A stretch of 64,000 bases of DNA, taken from contig NZ_BSOS01000073.1 in NCBI RefSeq assembly GCF_030160635.1, positions 1 to 64,000 of the forward strand, read 5' to 3'. The DNA is from Acidocella aquatica. GTDB taxonomy: Bacteria > Pseudomonadota > Alphaproteobacteria > Acetobacterales > Acetobacteraceae. Position 1 is the first letter of the stretch, and every line of letters starts with the position of its first letter. Positions 14,877-26,467 of this stretch are shown one piece after another. The notes beneath the pieces were generated by a model. It did not search any database. It saw only the letters and a list, made by a program, of their open reading frames with translations, and had not been told where the DNA came from. The position numbers were made by a program, and so were the translations under genes.

Positions 14877-14923
14877 AAAGGGGCTGAACGCGGGATTCCC
14901 AGGAATCCGCGTTCAGCCCCTTT
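14877..14923. terminator. Bidirectional terminator
   Basis: A long stem with one bulged G: 14877-14899 pairs with 14902-14923. The plus strand continues TTTGTTTGAT and the minus strand CTTTTCC. It ends the secreted-protein gene from the left and the host-attachment-protein gene, whose stop is 7 bases away, from the right. Confidence 0.85.
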
Positions 14924-14929
14924 GTTTGA

Positions 14930-15397
14930 TCAATGCCCGCTGCGATCCACCGGGCGCACCCATTCCGTGAGGTGCGGCAACAGCTCATGATCCGGGGTTT
15001 TCACCAGATCCTTCGCCAGCGTCCCGATGATCCGGCCGGACGCCGCGGAATCAAGCGCCGCGCGGATTGCCTGCAGCGTATGCGCGGGCGCGGCGATGAC
15101 CAGCTCATCGAACGTCTCCGCCTTCGCCGCGCCGTTGATCTGATGCGCGACATGCCGCGCGAATTTCTCTTTCGCCAGATCGTGCAGGTCATGTTCCGGC
15201 GCGATGCCGTGATGCGCGGAGGAGCCCGAATGGAATGAAGCGCCGGGCTGGTCCGAGCCGAGATCGGACGAGCGTTTATGCGCCTCGCTCGAATTCAGGG
15301 CGACTTCGGTATAAAGCGCGTTATCCTCCTTCGTGCGGATGAAGCGGGCGTGCTCGCCATCGGCAACGACAATCAAAATCCGCAAATAGTGAGGCAT
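14930..15397 (-). CDS. Host attachment protein family (baeRF-like)
   Basis: A 155-residue protein with the family features: N-terminal ILIVVADGEHARFI, middle HDLAKEKFARHVAHQIN and C-terminal FDELVIAAPAHTLQAIR. The group is called host attachment protein after an Agrobacterium gene and is related to archaeo-eukaryotic release-factor-like domains. Its biochemical role is unclear. The ATG at 15397 has AAAGGA upstream; an earlier Met at 15424 would overlap the preceding gene. It lies 23 bases behind the CBS-domain gene, and such pairs are common in hypoxia-induced clusters. Confidence 0.85.
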   Translation of the reverse strand: MPHYLRILIVVADGEHARFIRTKEDNALYTEVALNSSEAHKRSSDLGSDQPGASFHSGSSAHHGIAPEHDLHDLAKEKFARHVAHQINGAAKAETFDELVIAAPAHTLQAIRAALDSAASGRIIGTLAKDLVKTPDHELLPHLTEWVRPVDRSGH

Positions 15398-15420
15398 TTT
15401 CCTGATCCTTTCTTGGTTGC

Positions 15421-15918
15421 TCAAGCCCGGCCGGCCCGTGGCAAATGCGCCAGCGCGCGCACGATATCCGCGCGGCTGACGATCCCAACGACACGGCCAT
15501 CCTTCACCACCGGCACCCGCTTGATATGGTGCTCAGCCAGAATATCGGCAATTTCACCCAGTGATGCCGTCTCCGGCACGCTAACCACCTCCCGCGACAT
15601 TAAATCCGCGGCCTTGCGGTTGTCCTGTTTGATGTATTCGAGAAAATCCGGCGCCAGATCCTCGCCTTCCGCCAGCATTTCCAGCCACCAGGCCCGGCGC
15701 ATCTGATTCTTGGCGCCGAACGGACGCATGATGTCACCCTCGCTCACCATGCCCACCAGCTTCCCTTGCGCGTCCACCACCGGGGCGGCGCTGATGCCGT
15801 GCGTGGCAAGATGCCGCGCGATCACGGACACAGCATCGGACGGGTGCACGCTGATCACCTTGCCGGTCATGATTTCAGCCGCGGTCATTAAGGCCGGGGC
15901 AGCAGATTTTTCGGACAT
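15421..15918 (-). CDS. Twin CBS-domain protein
   Basis: A 165-residue protein of two CBS domains: AAEIMTGKVISVHPSDAV and following residues, then AADLMSREVVSVPETASLGE and following. An insertion in between has WWLEMLAEGEDLAPDFLEYIK. CBS pairs bind adenine nucleotides and sense energy state. The start at 15918 is supported by GGAGGGG 8 bases upstream, so two earlier Met codons are rejected. It is divergent from chaB with an FNR-type box in the shared 151-bp region. Confidence 0.88.
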   Translation of the reverse strand: MSEKSAAPALMTAAEIMTGKVISVHPSDAVSVIARHLATHGISAAPVVDAQGKLVGMVSEGDIMRPFGAKNQMRRAWWLEMLAEGEDLAPDFLEYIKQDNRKAADLMSREVVSVPETASLGEIADILAEHHIKRVPVVKDGRVVGIVSRADIVRALAHLPRAGRA

Positions 15919-16038
15919 GATCATCCCCTCCATATAGCCGGCCCGCGCCGGAAAAATCCGGCGGCGGACAGGCCTCGTTAAAAGCCTAACACAAACTCTT
16001 TACATGGCGCAGTGTTACACTGACGATAAGATTATACA

Positions 16039-16052
16039 TTGATTTCAATCAA
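16039..16052. promoter_or_regulatory. FNR/Dnr-type box between the CBS gene and chaB
   Basis: TTGATTTCAATCAA matches TTGAT-N4-ATCAA perfectly. It lies 17 bases before the chaB ATG and about 120 bases before the CBS-protein ATG. Position favours activation of the leftward CBS-host-attachment unit. For chaB it is close enough to overlap a transcription start. Confidence 0.7.
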
Positions 16053-16069
16053 AGGCGGATGCCACGCCC

Positions 16070-16297
16070 ATGCCCTATACCAGCAACAGCGACCTTCCAC
16101 CGGCCATCCGCCAGCACCTGCCCCAGCACGCGCAGGATATTTTCCGGGCCGCGTTCAACCACGCCTATGCCGCGCATGCGGGCGGCCCGCGCCAGGAGGA
16201 AGCCGCGTTCAGGATCGCCTGGGCGGCGGTGAAACATTCCTACGCCAAAACCGGCGATGACTGGGAGAGGCTTACCCGCCCGGATGATCTGCCGTGA
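16070..16297 (+). CDS. chaB: ChaB family protein
   Basis: A 75-residue protein matching ChaB: PPAIRQHLPQHAQDIFRAAFNHAY followed by EEAAFRIAWAAVKHSYAKTGDDWE. E. coli ChaB is described as a regulator of the ChaA cation antiporter, though its mechanism is not settled. Its 3' end overlaps the convergent PHB depolymerase gene by 26 bases. Confidence 0.85.
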   Translation: MPYTSNSDLPPAIRQHLPQHAQDIFRAAFNHAYAAHAGGPRQEEAAFRIAWAAVKHSYAKTGDDWERLTRPDDLP

Positions 16298-17369
16298 AGG
16301 CGCAGAGGCGCGGCAATATGGCGCCGCGCCACACCGCGCCATGAAACAGGCCGAAATGGCCGATGCCCTCCTGCACATGATGCGCGTGAAGCGCCTCCGG
16401 CAGAGCGCGGCACAGCCCGTGCGCGGCGCGGGTCTGGCCACTTCCGGCGATATCGTCCTCCGCCGCCTCGATGGTCAGCAGAGCGGTGCGGGTAATCGCC
16501 ACGGGTTCCACGGCTCTCCCCCGCCATGTCAACCGGCCTTCCGCCAACGCATTTTCCTGAAACACCACGGCCTGGGTATCAAGAAAAAACTCACCCGGGA
16601 TATCCACCGCGGAGAGCAACAGGCGCACGAACGGGTGCTCCTCCAAATCGCCACCGTCATCATGCAGCATTTTTCGGAATATTTCGCCACCGTTCAGCAT
16701 ATGCCGGCCGACATAGGCGAGCATCATCATCTCCTGCAAATGCGCCGGATAGACCATCCGGCCATGGCCAGGCTGGAACGCGGGCACGAGGGCGATGACC
16801 TGGCGCATGAACTCCTCCCGCGAATAGCGGCGCATCAATATATCCACGCGCGCGGGGCTGATCCGCGTGTCGATCTTGCCGCCAAGCAGCATCAGGGAGG
16901 CGGGATGCAAGCCACCCTCTTCAGCCGCCAGCAGCGCGGTGGCGGCCAGCGCCGGAAGGGCGGATTGGCAAAGCCCCGCCACATGCGTGCCCGGCCCCAG
17001 GCAGCGCAGCGCGGCCAGCACGGCGGCAATGTTGTCATCCAGCCCGAACGGGCCTTCCACCGCCGGGATGTTCACCGGGTCCGCCCAGAACAGCGCATGC
17101 AGATCGAACTCAGGCAGCAGGCCGCTCAACATATCGTAGAGCACCAACGCGCGGATACCGGAGAGCGGCACCACCACAAGCAATTTCGGCGCGGCGGTCC
17201 AACGCTCGAAGCTAAAACGGCGCAGCGAGAAAAACGGCGTTTCCAGCAAAATGCGCTCATCCACAGGGCAAACGCGCGCACCGTGCACCACATGTCCGGC
17301 GATGACGCGGCCGAGGAAAACCTCGTTCGTCCACGGCAGCAATTGTGACGGCGCCAGCCCGGCGGTCAT
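16272..17369 (-). CDS. phaZ: Intracellular poly(3-hydroxybutyrate) depolymerase
   Basis: A 365-residue alpha/beta-hydrolase of the intracellular PhaZ type. The core VVVPLSG, FGLDDNI, the nucleophile region GLCQS (Cys134), LLGGKIDTRISPARV and C-terminal GHFGLFHGAVWRGAILP all match that family, which uses a Cys nucleophile. It mobilises PHB granules. The ATG at 17369 has AAGGAGG upstream; the longer frame has no such support. It lies 105 bases behind atpG on the same strand, with an FNR-like site in the gap. Confidence 0.85.
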   Translation of the reverse strand: MTAGLAPSQLLPWTNEVFLGRVIAGHVVHGARVCPVDERILLETPFFSLRRFSFERWTAAPKLLVVVPLSGIRALVLYDMLSGLLPEFDLHALFWADPVNIPAVEGPFGLDDNIAAVLAALRCLGPGTHVAGLCQSALPALAATALLAAEEGGLHPASLMLLGGKIDTRISPARVDILMRRYSREEFMRQVIALVPAFQPGHGRMVYPAHLQEMMMLAYVGRHMLNGGEIFRKMLHDDGGDLEEHPFVRLLLSAVDIPGEFFLDTQAVVFQENALAEGRLTWRGRAVEPVAITRTALLTIEAAEDDIAGSGQTRAAHGLCRALPEALHAHHVQEGIGHFGLFHGAVWRGAILPRLCAFTADHPGG

Positions 17370-17432
17370 AAATCCTCCTTGCTTAAATATTTGATCCGGC
17401 ATTCCGCGAAGCACATCGCGGCCAGAACCGCC

Positions 17433-17446
17433 ATGATACATATCAA
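17433..17446 (-). promoter_or_regulatory. FNR/Dnr-like box upstream of phaZ
   Basis: ATGATACATATCAA differs from TTGAT-N4-ATCAA at one base. It is centred about 70 bases upstream of the phaZ start, a suitable place for activation independent of the ATPase operon. Confidence 0.5.
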
Positions 17447-17474
17447 TCGGTCCGCCTGCGCATGCATTGCGTCC

Positions 17475-18323
17475 CTATATAATCGCCCGGCTCGCGATTT
17501 CACCCGCTGAAAGCTCAATGATTTCCGCGGTGATCTCCTCCTGGCGGACCACGCGCTGGGTTGACCGCAGGCTCTCAAGCTGGCGTTCAACCTGCTGGTG
17601 CGCCGCGGCCATGGCCTCCATACGCGCCTGATTCTCCGCCGCGAAGCCATGCAGCCCGGCGCTGCAAAGCTGGGCGTGGAGATAATCAGCCATCAACCCG
17701 CGCAAAAGCTCTTCGGGGGGCAGGTTGAGCACGGGCAGGCCGCCGCTTCGCGCGCGGGGAATCGCCGCGAGATCAATCGGCAGCAGCCGCTGGCGTTCAA
17801 CCGTGATCCCCTGACGGGGCTGAAAGCGGCTGAACAAGACATCGACCCGGCTAAACCCGGCGGCGGCGATTTGCTGATAGAGCGCCTGCGCGATTTCATC
17901 AGCGAGGCGGGGAATACCGGCGGAATGGGCGGGTAGCGGGCTGCTCCAGCCGGGGGTGACTCCACGCTCGCGCGCCGCCGCGAGACCGCGCGTGCCGATG
18001 AGGAAAAGGCCGGCGGTGTGCAGCGCGGCTCCGGCGGCGGCCAGCACATGCTCGCTGAAGGCCCCGGCAAACCCCTGCTCGGCGCAGAAGATCACCAGCG
18101 CCGGGCGGGGCGGGCCATGGCCATTCTCCGTGCGGGCCGGCATGAAGCTGAGCGCCTGCCCGATGGCCCCGGTGATGCCCGCAGCATAGCGCTCCACGGC
18201 GGCAAGCTGGCCGCGCGCCTGTTGCGCCCGCGCCCCGGCGATGCCGCGCATCGCGTTCATCACCGTGCCGAGCTGGCTTATGCCCTCGATCCGCGCGTTG
18301 ATATCCGCCAGACGCCCGGTCAT
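17475..18323 (-). CDS. atpG: N-type ATPase gamma subunit
   Basis: A 282-residue gamma subunit. The N-terminal coiled-coil arm [26 protein letters not shown] and C-terminal helix [23 protein letters not shown] match the family; the middle is divergent from housekeeping AtpG, as usual for N-ATPases. It forms the rotating shaft. It is the last gene of the operon and overlaps atpA by 4 bases (ATGA). Confidence 0.9.
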   Translation of the reverse strand: MTGRLADINARIEGISQLGTVMNAMRGIAGARAQQARGQLAAVERYAAGITGAIGQALSFMPARTENGHGPPRPALVIFCAEQGFAGAFSEHVLAAAGAALHTAGLFLIGTRGLAAARERGVTPGWSSPLPAHSAGIPRLADEIAQALYQQIAAAGFSRVDVLFSRFQPRQGITVERQRLLPIDLAAIPRARSGGLPVLNLPPEELLRGLMADYLHAQLCSAGLHGFAAENQARMEAMAAAHQQVERQLESLRSTQRVVRQEEITAEIIELSAGEIASRAII

Positions 18324-19846
18324 GCCTTCCTCGCGAAACCCTGAGCGTAAGCCTTCAGGGCCGTGAGCAATATGGCTTTGCCATCACTTTTCAGCACACC
18401 CTCCTGCTGGAGGCTCCGCACCTCCTGCGGCGCCTCGCGGTCCAGCATGGCGCGCAGCCCGGAGCGAAAATCCTCGATCGCGGGCAGTTCCAGCGCATCG
18501 AGCAGGCCAGACTGCACGGCCGCCACAAGCGCCACCTCCTCGGCCAGACGCAGCGGCGCGTGTTGCGGTTGACGCAAAATGGCGCGAATACGCGCGCCGC
18601 GCGTCAATTGGCCGCGCACCCGCGCTTCCGGCACGCCGCCGAAGCGCGAGAACATCTCCAGCTCCAGGAACTGCGCGTAATCCAGCCGCAGCGTCTCCGC
18701 CGTCTCGCGCAGGGCGGGCGCCTGGGTCTTGCCGCCGACGCGGCTGACGCTGGTGGCCGCATCGACCGCGGGCTTGTGGCCTTCATGGAACAATTTGCTG
18801 CTCAGCACGATCTGGCCGTCGGTGATGGAGATCAGATTGGTCGGGATATAGGCGGAGAGATTGCCCGCATCCGTCTCGGCGATGGGCAGCGCCGTGAGCG
18901 AGCCGCCACCCATCTGCGCGCTCAGCTTCGCCGCGCGCTCCAGCAAGCGGGCATGGACATGGAACACATCGCCCGGATAGGCCTCGCGCCCCGGCGACTG
19001 GCGGGTGAGCAGCGCGATTTCGCGGTGGCTGGCGGCGTGCTTGGAGAGATCGTCAATCACCACGAGCACATGCTGGCCCCGGTCGCGGAAATACTCCCCC
19101 ATGGTGACCCCGGCGAAGGGCGCGACCCATTGCAGCCCCGGCGCGCTGGCCGCCCCCGCGACCACGACGATGCTGCGCTCGGGCGCGCCCCGGCTGTGAA
19201 TGGCGTCGATCGCGCGGCGCACCGCGGAGGTCTTCTGGCCGACCGCGATGTAGATGCAGATCATGTCGCTGTCGCGCTGGCTGATGATGGTGTCGATCGC
19301 GATGGCGGATTTGCCGCTGGCGCGGTCGCCGATGATCAGCTCGCGCTGGCCCCGCCCCAGGGCAAACAGCGTGTCCACCACCAAAAGCCCGGTCTGCACC
19401 GGCTGGGTGACCAATTCGCGGTCGATGATCGCAGGGGCCGGGCGCTCGATGGGCATGAGATGCTCAGCCTTGATCGGGCCTTTGCCGTCCAGCGGGCGGC
19501 CTAGCGGGTCCACCACGCGGCCCAGCAGGTGCGGGCCAACGGGCACCCGCACCACATCGCCGGTGCCGCGCACGGCCTCCCCAGCCTGGATGGTATCGGC
19601 ATCGTCGAACAGCACGCAGCCGATGCGCGTGCGCTCCAGCACCTGGGCAAAGCCGAACGGGCCGGATTCGAACTGCAGCAGCTCATCCAGCCGGACATCG
19701 GGCAGGCCGGAGATGAGGGCAATGCCATCGCCCACCTCTTCGACACGGCCAATCTGGTCAGCCCGCGCGCCGAGTTGCGCGGCGCCCAGCTTCGCATCCG
19801 CCTCGGCGAGCCAGGCGTCCGGGAGGGGGGGAGATTTATCCGTCAT
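18320..19846 (-). CDS. atpA: N-type ATPase alpha subunit
   Basis: A 508-residue alpha subunit with Walker [14 protein letters not shown], the segment [12 protein letters not shown] and the VISITDGQI-type region ([13 protein letters not shown]). It binds nucleotide at the non-catalytic sites. The start MTDKS overlaps the atpF stop (ATGACGGATAA), so the longer frame with nine more residues is rejected. Confidence 0.95.
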   Translation of the reverse strand: MTDKSPPLPDAWLAEADAKLGAAQLGARADQIGRVEEVGDGIALISGLPDVRLDELLQFESGPFGFAQVLERTRIGCVLFDDADTIQAGEAVRGTGDVVRVPVGPHLLGRVVDPLGRPLDGKGPIKAEHLMPIERPAPAIIDRELVTQPVQTGLLVVDTLFALGRGQRELIIGDRASGKSAIAIDTIISQRDSDMICIYIAVGQKTSAVRRAIDAIHSRGAPERSIVVVAGAASAPGLQWVAPFAGVTMGEYFRDRGQHVLVVIDDLSKHAASHREIALLTRQSPGREAYPGDVFHVHARLLERAAKLSAQMGGGSLTALPIAETDAGNLSAYIPTNLISITDGQIVLSSKLFHEGHKPAVDAATSVSRVGGKTQAPALRETAETLRLDYAQFLELEMFSRFGGVPEARVRGQLTRGARIRAILRQPQHAPLRLAEEVALVAAVQSGLLDALELPAIEDFRSGLRAMLDREAPQEVRSLQQEGVLKSDGKAILLTALKAYAQGFARKA

Positions 19847-20558
19847 GCGTGAGGTCTTGTTCAATGCGGTCAAGATCGGCGCGCCAGCTGTTACTGATAC
19901 GCAGATGCGGGCCGCGCAGCTCCAGCCCGGCGATCAGCGCGGGTTCGGTTTTGAAGGTGATGCGCGGCGCGGCGCCTAAAGCGGCGCTGATGCGCGCGGT
20001 GATTTCGGACTGCGCGGCGGCGGAAATTTCCGTGGCGCTGGCAACCTCCAGCGCCGCCACCTGGCGGGCGGCCGGCGGCAATGCCTGTATCTCATGAAGC
20101 AGATACTCCAGAAACGCCGCCTGCACCGCCTCGCCCTGCAGCCGGGCGGCGAGGCGGGCGGCAATATCCACCGCCAGGCGGCTGGCGCGCTCGCGCCATG
20201 CCTGGGCGGCGGCGGCCTGCTCGGTTTGCATGGCCGCGCGGGCTTCCCGCCGCAGCGCCTCGGCCTCTTGCGCCGCCTCGGCCAGCAAGGCGGCGCGGGC
20301 GGCGGCGGCCTGCGCCTGTGCCTGCGCAAGAAGCGCCTCCCGCTCCTGGGCAAACCCCGCGCGCGTCTGGGTGATTTCCGCCAAAGCCGCCTTCGCCGCC
20401 TCGTTTTTGGCGCCGGCATCCGCCAGCAGGGCCTGCGCGGCGGCGCGGCGCTGCTCGATCATGCCCGCCACGGGGCGCCAAAAAAAGCGCGCCAGCAGCC
20501 AGACGAGGATCAGGACGTTGAGGGCCTGCAGGCCCAGCGTCGCCCAGTCGATGCTCAT
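19836..20558 (-). CDS. atpF: N-type ATPase b subunit with delta-like C-terminal part
   Basis: A 240-residue protein, longer than a plain b subunit. One membrane helix (about 9-27, [16 protein letters not shown]) is followed by a long Ala/Glu/Gln/Arg coiled coil (about 35-160). The C-terminal 80 residues ([26 protein letters not shown]) resemble the end of the delta subunit. N-ATPase operons lack a separate atpH, so this protein probably forms both stator stalk and delta cap. It starts 4 bases after atpE. Confidence 0.88.
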   Translation of the reverse strand: MSIDWATLGLQALNVLILVWLLARFFWRPVAGMIEQRRAAAQALLADAGAKNEAAKAALAEITQTRAGFAQEREALLAQAQAQAAAARAALLAEAAQEAEALRREARAAMQTEQAAAAQAWRERASRLAVDIAARLAARLQGEAVQAAFLEYLLHEIQALPPAARQVAALEVASATEISAAAQSEITARISAALGAAPRITFKTEPALIAGLELRGPHLRISNSWRADLDRIEQDLTHDG

Positions 20559-20562
20559 GGCG

Positions 20563-20808
20563 TCATTTCAGCAGCGGGTTCGCGAACAGCAGCAGCAGTG
20601 CGATGACCAGGCAGTAGATCGCCATGGTCTCGATCATCGCGAGACCGACGAACAGCGTGCGCGAGATGGTGTTCGCCGCCTCGGGCTGGCGGGCGATGGC
20701 ATCCATCGCGGCGGCCACCGCCCTGCCCTCGCCCAGCGCCGGGCCGATGGCGCCAAAGGAGACCGCGAGCGCCGCGGAAATAATGCTAGCAAACGCCAAC
20801 CAGTTCAT
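20563..20808 (-). CDS. atpE: N-type ATPase c subunit (rotor ring)
   Basis: An 81-residue two-helix proteolipid with the RQP loop at 40-42. Helix 1 has Glu27 in GPALGEGRA, the position of Gln32 in Na+-type c subunits. Helix 2 has Glu60 in MIETMAIY, with Thr61 and Tyr65 at Na+-ligand positions. This two-carboxylate pattern is characteristic of N-ATPases. It was proposed to mean Na+ transport, although a Burkholderia N-type ring was reported to be proton-coupled. It overlaps atpB by 4 bases. Confidence 0.95.
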   Translation of the reverse strand: MNWLAFASIISAALAVSFGAIGPALGEGRAVAAAMDAIARQPEAANTISRTLFVGLAMIETMAIYCLVIALLLLFANPLLK

Positions 20809-21497
20809 GGGGGAGCCTTTGTGCTGGGGGTTTCGGGTTTGGCCTCGGCAACCGCCCCGGCGATGAACACCATCGCCAGCACGGCAAAAATATAGGCCTG
20901 CACGGCGCCGGTCAGCAGGTCGAGCGCCATCAGGGGAATCGGGATCAGCAGCCCGGCGAGCGAGAGCACGATGCCGATGACGAACACCCCGCTCATGACA
21001 TTGCCGAACAGGCGCACCAGCAGCGAGAAAGTGCGCGTCAGGGTCTCGATAAAATTAAGCGGGATCATGATGGGGTTGGGGAAGGCGAAACTGGCCAGAT
21101 ACCCGCGCACGCCCCCGGCGCGCACGCCAAACCAGATGACCGCGATAAACACCAGCAGCGCCAGCGCCGCGTCGGTCTCCAGATGCGCGGTGGGCGGCTC
21201 CACGCCGGGCAGCAGCGAAGACCAGTTGGCGGCGAAAATGAACACGAACAGCGTGCCGATGAAGGCGCGGTAAGGCCCCGGCTCCGCGCGCATGGTGTCG
21301 CGTATCTGGCTGTCCACGGTAGATACAATCAGCTCCAGCGCCGCCTGCGTGCGGCCGGGGGTGAGCCGGAGCCGGCGGGTTAGCACCGCGCTGCCGCCCG
21401 CCAGCAGCAGCATGATGCCCCAGGTGGCCACAACCGGTTGCGTAACCGGCAGCGGGCCGAGATGAAACAGCGGCGGATTGCTGAGCGGCGAGATCAT
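20805..21497 (-). CDS. atpB: N-type ATPase a subunit
   Basis: A 230-residue membrane protein with five or six helices. The stator motif LLVRLFGNVMSG carries the essential Arg beside the c ring, and AVQAYIFAVLAMVFIAGAV is the last helix. Together with the c ring it forms the ion channel. The ATG at 21497 overlaps the atpR stop (ATGA); the longer frame has no similarity upstream. Confidence 0.93.
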   Translation of the reverse strand: MISPLSNPPLFHLGPLPVTQPVVATWGIMLLLAGGSAVLTRRLRLTPGRTQAALELIVSTVDSQIRDTMRAEPGPYRAFIGTLFVFIFAANWSSLLPGVEPPTAHLETDAALALLVFIAVIWFGVRAGGVRGYLASFAFPNPIMIPLNFIETLTRTFSLLVRLFGNVMSGVFVIGIVLSLAGLLIPIPLMALDLLTGAVQAYIFAVLAMVFIAGAVAEAKPETPSTKAPP

Positions 21498-21748
21498 GCC
21501 GCCACCCGGTAGCGGCGCAGCACCAGCGGGCGGGCGGCCAGAACCCCGAGCGCCGTGAGCAGCAGCGCCAGCGCCCCGTGCCGGCTGGCCAGCGCCAGCA
21601 GCCCGCCCAACAGGGCGAGCCGCGCCAGCGTGAGCCCGGCGGCGGCCACCGCGCCGCCCTGCGCAAACAGAAGCGCGCTGCGCCATACGGCATAAAAATA
21701 CCCCAGCCCGGCACAAAAACCGGCGGCCAGATAAAGCGCCGCACTCAT
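21494..21748 (-). CDS. atpR: N-ATPase-specific membrane protein AtpR
   Basis: An 84-residue protein with two or three hydrophobic helices and arginines near the C-terminus (RPLVLRRYRVAA). Position between atpQ and atpB with ATGA overlaps on both sides identifies it as AtpR of the N-ATPase operon. AtpR is thought to help c-ring assembly. Sequence similarity alone would be weak. Confidence 0.8.
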   Translation of the reverse strand: MSAALYLAAGFCAGLGYFYAVWRSALLFAQGGAVAAAGLTLARLALLGGLLALASRHGALALLLTALGVLAARPLVLRRYRVAA

Positions 21749-22022
21749 GCGCCCTGCATCCATTTCCACCCCGACCAGCAGCCCAGCCCCAACCCCAGGA
21801 ACAGCAGCGGCGCGGTCCAGAAAATACCGGTGTTGAATCTGTGGTCCAGCCAATGGCCGATGAACACGCCTATCAGCATCGGCACCACGATGATCCAGCC
21901 GAGCACGCCGATTTGCGCCAGGCGGCGCGCGGTGGAGGCCTCGCCCTCGCGCAGCCAGCGTTTGTGACGCTCGCCGCGCAGACGCACGCCCTTCACCAGC
22001 GGGTCTCTCTCCTCCGGCTCGC

Positions 22023-22026
<4 letters not shown>
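21745..22026 (-). CDS. atpQ: N-ATPase-specific AtpI-like protein AtpQ
   Basis: A 93-residue protein with a charged N-terminal 35 residues and two membrane helices (IGVLGWIIVVPMLIGVFIGHWLD and TAPLLFLGLGLGCWSGWKWM). This is the AtpI/AtpQ layout, and the position after atpC is diagnostic. AtpI-like proteins take part in rotor-ring assembly. ATGA overlaps join it to atpC and atpR. Confidence 0.85.
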
Positions 22027-23981
<1,955 letters not shown>

Positions 23982-24071
23982 AGACAGCGCCCCCGGCATT
24001 GCCCTAAAAACTGCGGCGTATGGCTGGCGGGGGTCTTTGTCCTGGAAACTTCCATGCAGGAGATATGGATT

Positions 24072-24653
24072 ATGAAAAACTTGCAAGTAATCAGATCCGC
24101 GGCTGGCGTGTTATTATTAGCCGGGCTTGGCGGATGCGTCGTGGCGCCGCCCACCGGCCCAAGTGTTGTGGTGCTGCCTGGCGAAGGGGTTAGTTATTCA
24201 ACATTTCAGACCGATGATGCCACTTGCCGCGATGCCGCGGCGCAGAGCGTGGGCTATGCCTCTCCCACCCAGGCCGCCAATCAGGCCGCCGTGGGCAGCG
24301 CCGTCGTCGGCACCGCCATCGGCGCGGTGGCTGGCGCCGCGCTTGGCTCCGTCTCCGGCAATGCGGGTGCTGGCGCCGCCATCGGCGCTGGCACCGGCCT
24401 GCTGGTGGGCAGCGCTTCAGGGGCCAGCAACGCCCAGGCCTCGGCCTATGGGCTGCAACGGCAATATGACGTGACGTATCTGCAATGCATGGCCGCCAAG
24501 GGGAACAAGGTGCCTGATCTACCCTCCGAGAGCGGCTATATGGTACCGGCGCCCGGCTATTACCCCTATCCGCCGCCATATGCGTATTATCCCACCTATG
24601 GCTATCTCTATCCGTCCTTCACGTTCTACTACCGCGGACACTGGCATCATTAG
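24072..24653 (+). CDS. Glycine-zipper lipoprotein
   Basis: A 193-residue lipoprotein. The lipobox is LAGLGGC (Cys at about 22). The central region has Gly/Ala repeats (GTAIGAVAGAALGSVSGNAGAGAAIG), a glycine-zipper membrane domain like that of 17-kDa surface antigens. The C-terminus is rich in Tyr and Pro. The ATG at 24072 has AGGAG 10 bases upstream; the longer frame starts inside the FNR sites. An outer-membrane location is likely, the exact role unknown. It may be the first gene of a unit with phaC and the alcohol dehydrogenase. Confidence 0.8.
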   Translation: MKNLQVIRSAAGVLLLAGLGGCVVAPPTGPSVVVLPGEGVSYSTFQTDDATCRDAAAQSVGYASPTQAANQAAVGSAVVGTAIGAVAGAALGSVSGNAGAGAAIGAGTGLLVGSASGASNAQASAYGLQRQYDVTYLQCMAAKGNKVPDLPSESGYMVPAPGYYPYPPPYAYYPTYGYLYPSFTFYYRGHWHH

Positions 24654-24721
24654 CACCCGGCCCCTTAACCGCAGGCTCCAGCACCTGGGGGAGAATTGGG
24701 GAAAAATTCTGGAGATGGCAA

Positions 24722-26458
24722 ATGCCTGAAGATTTAAAGAACGAGGCCCCTGCCCCGGTCGATCTGGCGGAAATGCGTCTGTTTGACCGTAATCTGCATG
24801 CGGCGGAAGCGAAGCTGACGGGGGGGCTCTCCCCCTCGGCGCTGACCGGCGCGGTGATGGACTGGGCCGCCCATATGGTTGACCAACCCGGCCGCCGGGC
24901 GGCGCTGGCCCATCAGGCGCTGCGCGATGCCGTGGCGCTCGGGCAATCGCTCCTCGGCGCGCCCCCTGCGGCAATGCCGGCGCCAGATGACCACCGGTTT
25001 GATAATCCCGGCTGGAATCATTTCCCGTTTTCCTTCATCGAACAGGGGTTTTTACTTAACGAACGCTGGTGGAAGCTGGCGACAACCGGGGTCAGCGGCG
25101 TCACGCGCAGCCATGAGCGTATCATCAGCTTCATGACCCGGCAGGTGCTGGATATGTTCGCCCCCTCGAACATTCCGTTCCTGAATCCAGAGGTGATCGA
25201 CGCGACAAGGGCGGCGGGCGGTAAAAACCTGCAGCAGGGGTTTAAGAATTTTCTCGAAGACATGGCAGTGGCGGCCCGCCGGAGCCCGCCGCCATTGCCC
25301 ATGCAGCCGGGACGCGATCTCGCCATCACGCCCGGTCAGGTGGTGCTGCGCAACGAGCTGATCGAACTCATCCAGTACACGCCACGCACGAAAACCGTAC
25401 GGCCCGAGCCGATCCTCATTGTTCCCGCCTGGATCATGAAATATTACATTCTTGATCTTTCGCCAGGCAATTCGATGATCCGCTACCTGGTTGACCAGGG
25501 CTATACTGTGTTCTGCATTTCCTGGCTGAACCCCACCGCCGCGCAGCGCGAACTCCGCCTTGAAGACTACCTGACCAAAGGGATCAAGGCCGCGCTGGAT
25601 GCCGTGCAGGCGATCAGCGGCGCGGCGAAAATCCATGGTACCGGCTATTGCCTGGGCGGCACCCTGCTCACCATCGCCGCCGCCGCCATGGCCCGCGACG
25701 GTGACGAGCGGCTGGCCAGCCTCTCGCTGCTCGCAGCACAAACCGATTTTACCGAGGCCGGGGAGTTGCAGCTTTTCATCAGCGAGGCGCAACTGGCGTT
25801 TCTTGATGACCTGATGTGGCAACAAGGCTATCTGGACTCCTCACAGATGGCCGGGGCATTTCAGATGCTGCGCTCCAACGATCTGATCTGGTCGCGCCTC
25901 GTGCGGCGATATTACCTGGGCGAGGAAGAACACACCACCGATATGATGTCGTGGAATCTCGATGCCACCCGCATGCCGTACCGGATGCATTCAGAATATC
26001 TCTGGCATTTATTCCAGAACAATAATCTGGCGGAGGGCCGCTTCCCGGTCGGGAGCAAGCCCGTCTCCATGCATGATATTTCGGTGCCGTTCTTTGTTGT
26101 CGGCACCGAGACCGACCACATTGCGCCGTGGCGCTCGATCCATAAACTGCATCTGCTCAATCCGGGGGATATCACATTCGTGCTCACCTCCGGCGGGCAC
26201 AATGCCGGCATCATCAGCGAGCCGGGCCACCCGCGCCGCCATTACCGCAGCCTGCGCCACCTGCCGGAAAGTAAATACCACGCGCCCGATGACTGGCTCC
26301 AGATTGCGCCCCTCACCGAAGGCTCCTGGTGGCCCGCCTGGGCGGCCTGGCTGGACACGCGTTCCTCCCCCGCGGTGGCGCCGCCCCCCATGGGCAACGC
26401 CAAGGCCGGATACAAATGCCTGGAACCGGCGCCCGGGCAATATATTCTGCAAAGGTAG
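24722..26458 (+). CDS. phaC: Poly(3-hydroxyalkanoate) synthase
   Basis: A 578-residue class I-type PHA synthase. The lipase-like box is GTGYCLGGT with nucleophile Cys310. The catalytic Asp is in NLDATRMP (about 424) and the His in SGGHNAGI (about 502). The long N-terminal domain with WNHFPFSFIEQGFLL matches PhaC. It polymerises hydroxyacyl-CoA into storage polyester. It clusters with phaZ, the N-ATPase and an alcohol dehydrogenase; such a second PhaC is common in FNR/FixK-type microaerobic clusters. Confidence 0.9.
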   Translation: MPEDLKNEAPAPVDLAEMRLFDRNLHAAEAKLTGGLSPSALTGAVMDWAAHMVDQPGRRAALAHQALRDAVALGQSLLGAPPAAMPAPDDHRFDNPGWNHFPFSFIEQGFLLNERWWKLATTGVSGVTRSHERIISFMTRQVLDMFAPSNIPFLNPEVIDATRAAGGKNLQQGFKNFLEDMAVAARRSPPPLPMQPGRDLAITPGQVVLRNELIELIQYTPRTKTVRPEPILIVPAWIMKYYILDLSPGNSMIRYLVDQGYTVFCISWLNPTAAQRELRLEDYLTKGIKAALDAVQAISGAAKIHGTGYCLGGTLLTIAAAAMARDGDERLASLSLLAAQTDFTEAGELQLFISEAQLAFLDDLMWQQGYLDSSQMAGAFQMLRSNDLIWSRLVRRYYLGEEEHTTDMMSWNLDATRMPYRMHSEYLWHLFQNNNLAEGRFPVGSKPVSMHDISVPFFVVGTETDHIAPWRSIHKLHLLNPGDITFVLTSGGHNAGIISEPGHPRRHYRSLRHLPESKYHAPDDWLQIAPLTEGSWWPAWAAWLDTRSSPAVAPPPMGNAKAGYKCLEPAPGQYILQR

Positions 26459-26467
26459 ACAACCACC